A stretch of DNA of 64,000 nt, taken from the NCBI RefSeq assembly GCF_029893965.1, contig NZ_JARXXP010000003.1:124001-188000 (forward strand), in the 5' to 3' direction. Of the stretch, positions 59,392 through 64,000 are shown in pieces. The stretch's first letter is position 1. Each line of letters opens with the position of its first letter. Both the position numbers and the translations under genes were made by a program. Below the pieces are notes generated by a model. That model saw nothing but the letters and a program-made list of their open reading frames with translations. It did not search any database and was not told where the DNA came from. This DNA is from Paenibacillus sp. PastM-3. GTDB taxonomy: Bacteria > Bacillota > Bacilli > Paenibacillales > Paenibacillaceae.

Positions 59392-61185
59392 GTGTTCTCT
59401 TCACTGATCAAGCCGATTGTCCGGCTGAACGTCAAGCAGCAGCTGATTCTGCTGTTTGTTATTATGCTTACTCCTATTCTGGTTCTCAATAATTACGGGA
59501 ATTACAAGGCCGAACAGGTTCTGAAACGGCATGTCACCAACGCTTATGTGGAGCTGAACAAGCAGAATTTTGCCATCATCAACCGGGACATCGATACCGT
59601 TAACAAAATAACGTCGACGGTGATCCAGAACCCTTTTCTGCAGCAGCTGAATATGAGCGGGCTGGATCCCATCATGGAGCGGGTGGAGCGCTACGAGACG
59701 ATAGAAAAGCTGCTGGGCAGCTACTCGCAGGGTGCTGAGCGCGGAGACGCGATTTATTACTCGCTGTATGTGTACGATCCGAACAATTATTATTTTTTTG
59801 CCCCCAATTTTCCGCAGGTGAAGAAAGCAGGCGTTTATTTTTTCACCAAGGAGGAGGAGCCGTTCTGGTTCAGGCAGGCTGTGGAGCAAAAGGGCCGGGG
59901 TTACCTGATGTTCATGGACCGGCTCAGCCCGCAGGCTGAGGATCTGAAGACGCTCGCGTATGTACGGGCGGTCAATAATATTTATCTCGGTGCAGGAACG
60001 ATCGGCGTGCTTGTAGTCACGAAGATGGAGGCCAAGATCGGGGAGTCACTGAAGTCGATTTCGCTGCCGGACGGGGAAATTTACCTGACGGATATGAACA
60101 ACAGGGTACTTGCCTCCAGCACCAACTCCACGGGGGAGATTATTGAGCTGCCGGAAGGGGCGGAGATTGGCGATCCTGAGGGAACCGTGGACGTAATTAC
60201 CGACGACTTCATCTATGTGGTGAACAACAACCATATGCTCGGGCAGAAGCTGGTCTACAAGGTTCCGGTAAAAGCGCTGCTCCAGCAGCAGAACGAGATG
60301 AAAAGAGTCATTCAGTACATAACCGTGGCCTACGCCTTATTCGGCCTGATTATTATCACGTATTTCTGGCGTTCGCTGATGACACCGCTGCAAAAGCTGG
60401 CTTTTTTTGTGCGGAAGTATGAGCCGGGCAACCGGGTGCCGGAAACGCCGAAGCGGGGCAGCAACGACGAGGTCAGCGTGCTGATCTCCTCAACCTATGA
60501 CATGGCGCGCCGGCTGAACAGCCTGATCATGTACAAATACCAGATGGAGCTGAAGCAGAAGGAGTCCCAGCTGCAGCTGCTGTACCAGCAGATCAATCCG
60601 CATCTTTTATATAACACCCTGGAGAGTATTTATTGGAAAAGCTCGCTGGAAGGCAATATGGAGTCCGCGGAAATGATCAAGGAGCTGTCCAAGCTGATGA
60701 AGATCAGCCTGAGCCGGGGACGGGAGCTGATTACGCTGGAGGAGGAGCTGGAGCATGCCAGTGCCTATATCAAGCTGCAGCAGCACCGCTACGATTATGT
60801 GTTCACTGTGACCTGGAATATTGCCCCCGAAACCAAAAGCAATCTGATTCCCAAAATCACCCTCCAGCCCCTGATCGAAAATGCCATTATCCATGGGGTC
60901 AAAAATATGGAGGAGGATGGGGAGATCATCATCACTGCCGCTGTCCTCGGGGAGGATGTACTAATTACGATAGAAGACAACGGCTACAAGCAGGTGGACT
61001 ACGAGGCGATCACCCGGGTGCTCAATGACCAAAGTCCAAATCCGGCAAGCGGCTACGGCATCCGTAATATAAATCAGCGTGTGCAGCTGCATTTCGGCCC
61101 GGACTATAGCATCAGCTACGGACCGCGTGCAGGAGGCGGGACGGTTGCGGCCGTTCTGCTGCCCAAAACAGAAGTTCAAGAATAG
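59392..61185 (+). CDS. YesM-type sensor histidine kinase
   Basis: The 597-residue kinase has two membrane helices (LILLFVIMLTPILVLNNYG near residue 20 and ITVAYALFGLIIITYFW near 310) flanking a large external sensor domain, then a HAMP region. A His_kinase domain follows with H404 in QQINPHLLYNTLESI, and an ATPase domain (PLIENAIIHGV, DNGY, GYGIRNINQRV). It starts at a GTG after GGAGG. It is co-transcribed with the AraC-type regulator and followed by sugar permeases, so it should sense an external carbohydrate. Confidence 0.93.
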   Translation: MFSSLIKPIVRLNVKQQLILLFVIMLTPILVLNNYGNYKAEQVLKRHVTNAYVELNKQNFAIINRDIDTVNKITSTVIQNPFLQQLNMSGLDPIMERVERYETIEKLLGSYSQGAERGDAIYYSLYVYDPNNYYFFAPNFPQVKKAGVYFFTKEEEPFWFRQAVEQKGRGYLMFMDRLSPQAEDLKTLAYVRAVNNIYLGAGTIGVLVVTKMEAKIGESLKSISLPDGEIYLTDMNNRVLASSTNSTGEIIELPEGAEIGDPEGTVDVITDDFIYVVNNNHMLGQKLVYKVPVKALLQQQNEMKRVIQYITVAYALFGLIIITYFWRSLMTPLQKLAFFVRKYEPGNRVPETPKRGSNDEVSVLISSTYDMARRLNSLIMYKYQMELKQKESQLQLLYQQINPHLLYNTLESIYWKSSLEGNMESAEMIKELSKLMKISLSRGRELITLEEELEHASAYIKLQQHRYDYVFTVTWNIAPETKSNLIPKITLQPLIENAIIHGVKNMEEDGEIIITAAVLGEDVLITIEDNGYKQVDYEAITRVLNDQSPNPASGYGIRNINQRVQLHFGPDYSISYGPRAGGGTVAAVLLPKTEVQE

Positions 61186-61201
61186 AAGGGGGAATCTGCA
61201 A

Positions 61202-62536
61202 ATGTTCAATATTTTGGTGGTCGACGATGAACCGCTTATCTGTAAAGGCCTAAGCAATCTGCTTGCTTCCTCCGGACTGGATATCGGTAATATCTATACT
61301 GCAGGCAGCGGCTTTGAGGCGCTCGATTGCATCCGGATGGAGGAGGTCGATCTGCTGGTCACTGATATCCAGATGGGGGCGATGAGCGGGATTGAGCTGA
61401 TGCAGCATGCCAAGCTGGCGAAGCCGTGGGTGCAGACGATTGTTATATCGGCGCATGAAACCTTCCAGTACGCTCAGATGGCGGTCAGGCTTGGAGCGAA
61501 GGACTATCTGATCAAGCCGCTGAACAGCGAGCAGTTTCTCGATTCGGTACGAAATGTGCTGCTCAAAATGGACCGCCCTTCGCCCGACCTGGCCGGTTTG
61601 ATGGCCGGAATCGGCGAGAGCTTCCGGCTTGAGGAGCCGCTGCCGGCATACAGCGAGCTGCTGAACAGGCTGCTTACCGATCCTGCTGCAGCACTGGGCA
61701 GCGAGGAGGAAATGCGCAAGCTGGATGAGCTTAGGCTGCAAGGCCCTTATTTTGCCGTGCTCAAGATCAAGCTTCCGCTTCCGGGGGCAGACAGCAGCAC
61801 CAAGTACAGTCCGCGTGACCGCGGGCTGCTGCGCTACGGCGCGCTTAACATCGCCAAGGAGCTGCTGGATCAGGAGTGGAGCTCGACTGCCTTTTATTCG
61901 CCGGCGGAAGAAATTACGGTAATTATCCAGTGGGATGAGAAAAGCTACGAGGAAGCAGGTGCCGGTCAGGTCAGCAGGCTGGATGTGCTGGGCCGCAGCC
62001 TGCATTTTAACATCCACAAATTTCTGCACCTGAATGCGGTTATCGGGATCAGCCAGATTCTTAAAGGGCTGCCGTTCATGGAGGTGCTGAACCGCCAGGC
62101 CTCAAGGGCCATTCTCTGGAACAGGGAGCACAGCGACCACTATGTGTTCTATTACGGAGATTTTAACTGGAACAGCTATGAGGGTGCCGGTGAGCCTTCT
62201 GCAGATGAACTGCATACCCGCAGCAACCTGATCGTTCAGAAAGCCAAGGAATATATCGATGAGAATTACGCCCAGAAGGGGTTAACTATCCATGAGGTGG
62301 CCAAAAAGAACCATGTCAGCCCCAATTATCTGAGCTACCTGTTCAAGAAAAATACAGGCCACAACCTGTGGGAATATGTCATCAAGCTGCGGATGGAGGA
62401 GAGCCGGGAGATGATTTTGCATACCGATCTGCGCCGTTACGAAATTGCTGAGCGGGTCGGGTATGAGTCGCCGGAGCATTTCAGCAAGATTTTCAAAAAA
62501 TACTACGGCATCAGTCCAAGCGAGCTGAAGAAGTAA
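61202..62536 (+). CDS. YesN-type AraC-family response regulator
   Basis: The 444-residue regulator has a receiver domain (ILVVDDEPLICKGLSNLL, D55 in LLVTDIQMGAMSG, K in DYLIKPLNSEQ), a long middle region, and a C-terminal AraC double helix-turn-helix (LTIHEVAKKNHVSPNYLSYL and YEIAERVGYESPEHFSKIF). GGGGGAA precedes the ATG. It lies 16 bases after the kinase gene and should activate the permease genes downstream. A perfect dyad in front of these genes is a possible target. Confidence 0.94.
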   Translation: MFNILVVDDEPLICKGLSNLLASSGLDIGNIYTAGSGFEALDCIRMEEVDLLVTDIQMGAMSGIELMQHAKLAKPWVQTIVISAHETFQYAQMAVRLGAKDYLIKPLNSEQFLDSVRNVLLKMDRPSPDLAGLMAGIGESFRLEEPLPAYSELLNRLLTDPAAALGSEEEMRKLDELRLQGPYFAVLKIKLPLPGADSSTKYSPRDRGLLRYGALNIAKELLDQEWSSTAFYSPAEEITVIIQWDEKSYEEAGAGQVSRLDVLGRSLHFNIHKFLHLNAVIGISQILKGLPFMEVLNRQASRAILWNREHSDHYVFYYGDFNWNSYEGAGEPSADELHTRSNLIVQKAKEYIDENYAQKGLTIHEVAKKNHVSPNYLSYLFKKNTGHNLWEYVIKLRMEESREMILHTDLRRYEIAERVGYESPEHFSKIFKKYYGISPSELKK

Positions 62537-62604
62537 TAACGCTCATGACTTCGGTAGATTTACACATGTTCAGGGCTCCCCGCCTTTCCTACAATTAAGG
62601 TAGG

Positions 62605-62625
62605 AAGCACTTTGTCAAAGTGCTT
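62605..62625. promoter_or_regulatory. Perfect 21-bp dyad before the permease genes
   Basis: AAGCACTTTG and CAAAGTGCTT are perfect inverted arms around a single T, ending 27 bases before the permease ATG. AraC-type regulators usually bind direct repeats, so a LacI- or GntR-type repressor or an RNA hairpin is also possible. Confidence 0.55.
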
Positions 62626-62651
62626 AAAGACGAAAGGAATGAGGGAGCCAG

Positions 62652-63575
62652 ATGAATCAGACCGCTGCACTTCACGATGAGCTGCCGGCGAAGCTTGAGA
62701 GCAGGCCGTATAAGCAGAACCGCTGGAAAAAAAATTTTTGGGGCTACATGTTCCTTGTACCCGCGATTGCCGTCTTCATTATGTTTATGTGGGTGCCTAT
62801 TTTTAAAGGGTTTCTGTACAGCTTTTACACGGTGGATTTTGTTAAAGGAAATACCTTTGTAGGCTTTGATAATTATACGCGGGCCCTTACCGATCCCGAT
62901 GTGCTTATCGCCATCAAGAACACGCTGTACTATATGCTGCTCTGTCTTGTCGTCGGCTTCTGGGTACCGATTGCCTTTGCGATTGCGATCTCCGAGCTGA
63001 GAAAATTCGGCGGCTTTGTGCGGGTGGCGGCTTATCTGCCCTATGTCATGCCTGCAGTTGTCTTATACGGGCTATGGAGATGGCTGTATGATCCGGTAGG
63101 TCCGATTAACGCGCTGTTAGGGACGATGGGGGCAGATCAGATCCCGTTCCTGACGGACAGCAGGTGGTCCATGCTCTCGCTTGTGTTTATGGAGACCTGG
63201 CAGCAGTTCGGCTCGGGGATGCTAATCTACCTGGCGGCTGTGCTTAGTATACCGCGTGACTGGTATGAAGCGGCGGAGATTGACGGAGCCGGGGTGTGGG
63301 CGAGGATCCGCCATATTACGCTGCCGTCGCTGCGCAACCTGATTATCCTGATGCTGATTCTGCAAATCATCGCGACCTCGCAGGGGTATCAGTCCCAGCT
63401 GGCGCTGCTGGACGGCGGGCCTAACAAGACAACGCTGACCTATGCGCTGCTGATTGTGAAGTATGCTTTTACCAGACTGGATTACGGTACGGCAACGGCG
63501 CTTGGCATGCTGATGTTCATCGTCCTTGGCGGTTTGGGCATTTTACAGTTCAGGCTGAATAAGGAGGATAATTAG
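62652..63575 (+). CDS. Sugar ABC transporter permease, MsmF-type
   Basis: The 307-residue membrane protein has six helices and the EAA loop YEAAEIDGAGVWARIRHITL near residue 210. It starts with a charged cytoplasmic tail (MNQTAALHDELPAKLESRPY). GAGGGAG precedes the ATG. It pairs with the next permease one base after its stop codon. The binding protein is expected beyond the window end. Confidence 0.92.
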   Translation: MNQTAALHDELPAKLESRPYKQNRWKKNFWGYMFLVPAIAVFIMFMWVPIFKGFLYSFYTVDFVKGNTFVGFDNYTRALTDPDVLIAIKNTLYYMLLCLVVGFWVPIAFAIAISELRKFGGFVRVAAYLPYVMPAVVLYGLWRWLYDPVGPINALLGTMGADQIPFLTDSRWSMLSLVFMETWQQFGSGMLIYLAAVLSIPRDWYEAAEIDGAGVWARIRHITLPSLRNLIILMLILQIIATSQGYQSQLALLDGGPNKTTLTYALLIVKYAFTRLDYGTATALGMLMFIVLGGLGILQFRLNKEDN

Positions 63576-63576
63576 G

Positions 63577-64000
63577 ATGAAGAGCGCAGAGAGAGGGATT
63601 CTGTCCGAGCATGATCTCAAAAAAACGGGCAACAAGGTCGTATACGGCATTATGGTGTTTTTTATTGCGGTAATGGTGTTCACGATGATGTATCCGATTC
63701 TGATGACGATGTTCAACGGGCTGAAATCGAATGTCGAGGTCAACTCGTTCCCGCCGCATTTTTTCCCGCAGGAGTGGCATTTCGGTAATTTGAAGGATGC
63801 GGTGAATTATATTGATCTGCTGGTGTTCCTGAAAAATACGATTTATATTTTTGCCGGCAACATGATTGTGACCCTTGTCGTGCTGGGCATGGCCTCGTTC
63901 AGCATATCGCGGATGAATGTGCCTTACCGCAAGGCGTTCTACTTCTTTTTCCTGATGACGCTGTTCATTCCGGCGACGAGCTATATGATCCCGAACTTCG
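63577..64000 (+). CDS. Sugar ABC transporter permease, MsmG-type (cut by window end)
   Basis: The ATG at 63577 follows AAGGAGG and opens 141 codons running off the window. The start (MKSAERGILSEHDLKKTGNK) precedes a first helix (VVYGIMVFFIAVMVFTMMYP), an external loop ending FFPQEWHFGNLKDAVNYIDL, and further helices. The EAA loop lies beyond the edge. It is the second half of the importer begun by the preceding permease. Confidence 0.85.
   Translation, partial: MKSAERGILSEHDLKKTGNKVVYGIMVFFIAVMVFTMMYPILMTMFNGLKSNVEVNSFPPHFFPQEWHFGNLKDAVNYIDLLVFLKNTIYIFAGNMIVTLVVLGMASFSISRMNVPYRKAFYFFFLMTLFIPATSYMIPNF

Noticed and set aside
1..64000. CRISPR arrays, tRNA or rRNA genes, insertion sequences, prophage genes
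   Set aside because: No regularly spaced direct repeats with unique spacers, no tRNA cloverleaf or rRNA segments, and no transposase, integrase or phage structural proteins were seen; the 51- and 52-bp repeats are tandem units without spacers.

Overview
The window looks like chromosomal DNA of a Paenibacillus-type Firmicute. Reasons: strong GGAGG ribosome sites with frequent GTG/TTG starts, lipoprotein signal peptides, several extracytoplasmic sugar-uptake modules with YesM/YesN two-component systems, a Bce-type peptide-stress module, and a Bacillus-type Fnr with a C-terminal cysteine cluster. This is inference from gene content; no rRNA or tRNA gene was seen. There is no prophage, plasmid backbone, insertion sequence or CRISPR array.

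Left part (1-6.6 kb): a divergent histidine kinase cut by the window edge, then a sugar ABC importer (binding lipoprotein, two permeases) with a GH172/DUF2961 glycosidase, followed by an orphan sugar-binding lipoprotein. From 6.6 to 8.5 kb lies a stretch of decayed genes: an ABC-exporter tail, a small gene with an in-frame amber codon, a truncated DUF3139-like gene and an internally deleted gene, around one intact acetyltransferase. From 8.5 to 18.5 kb are housekeeping and stress genes: AlkC-type DNA glycosylase, manganese catalase, a surface metallophosphoesterase, a TetR regulator with paired operators, RNase H, uracil-DNA glycosylase and an AI-2E family exporter.

Middle part: the fructose operon fruR-fruK-fruA (18.6-22.4 kb) with a 10-bp-phased operator array; a Crp/Fnr-like regulator; a yitT gene behind a long leader with its own upstream peptide; then a BceRS two-component system (24.5-26.3 kb) separated by three opposite-strand genes (SemiSWEET, MarR, old yellow enzyme) from BceAB, DedA and UppP (28.6-32.9 kb). 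BceAB-DedA-UppP form an apparent operon around the undecaprenyl-phosphate cycle, with a BceR-like box upstream. metE, a Fur-box-controlled VOC protein, DUF1540 and DUF4349 proteins, MsrAB, a TVP38 protein, an oxidoreductase and small regulators follow.

Right part: a nitrite/anaerobic block (ric; nirB-nirD-nirC with two perfect Fnr boxes; fnr), a disaccharide phosphorolysis operon (two GH65 phosphorylases, beta-phosphoglucomutase, esterase), a secreted OppA-like protein, and at the right edge a YesM/YesN pair followed by two sugar permeases, the second cut by the window end. Two tandem-repeat loci with 51- and 52-bp periods and A5-loop hairpins sit in gene spacers.
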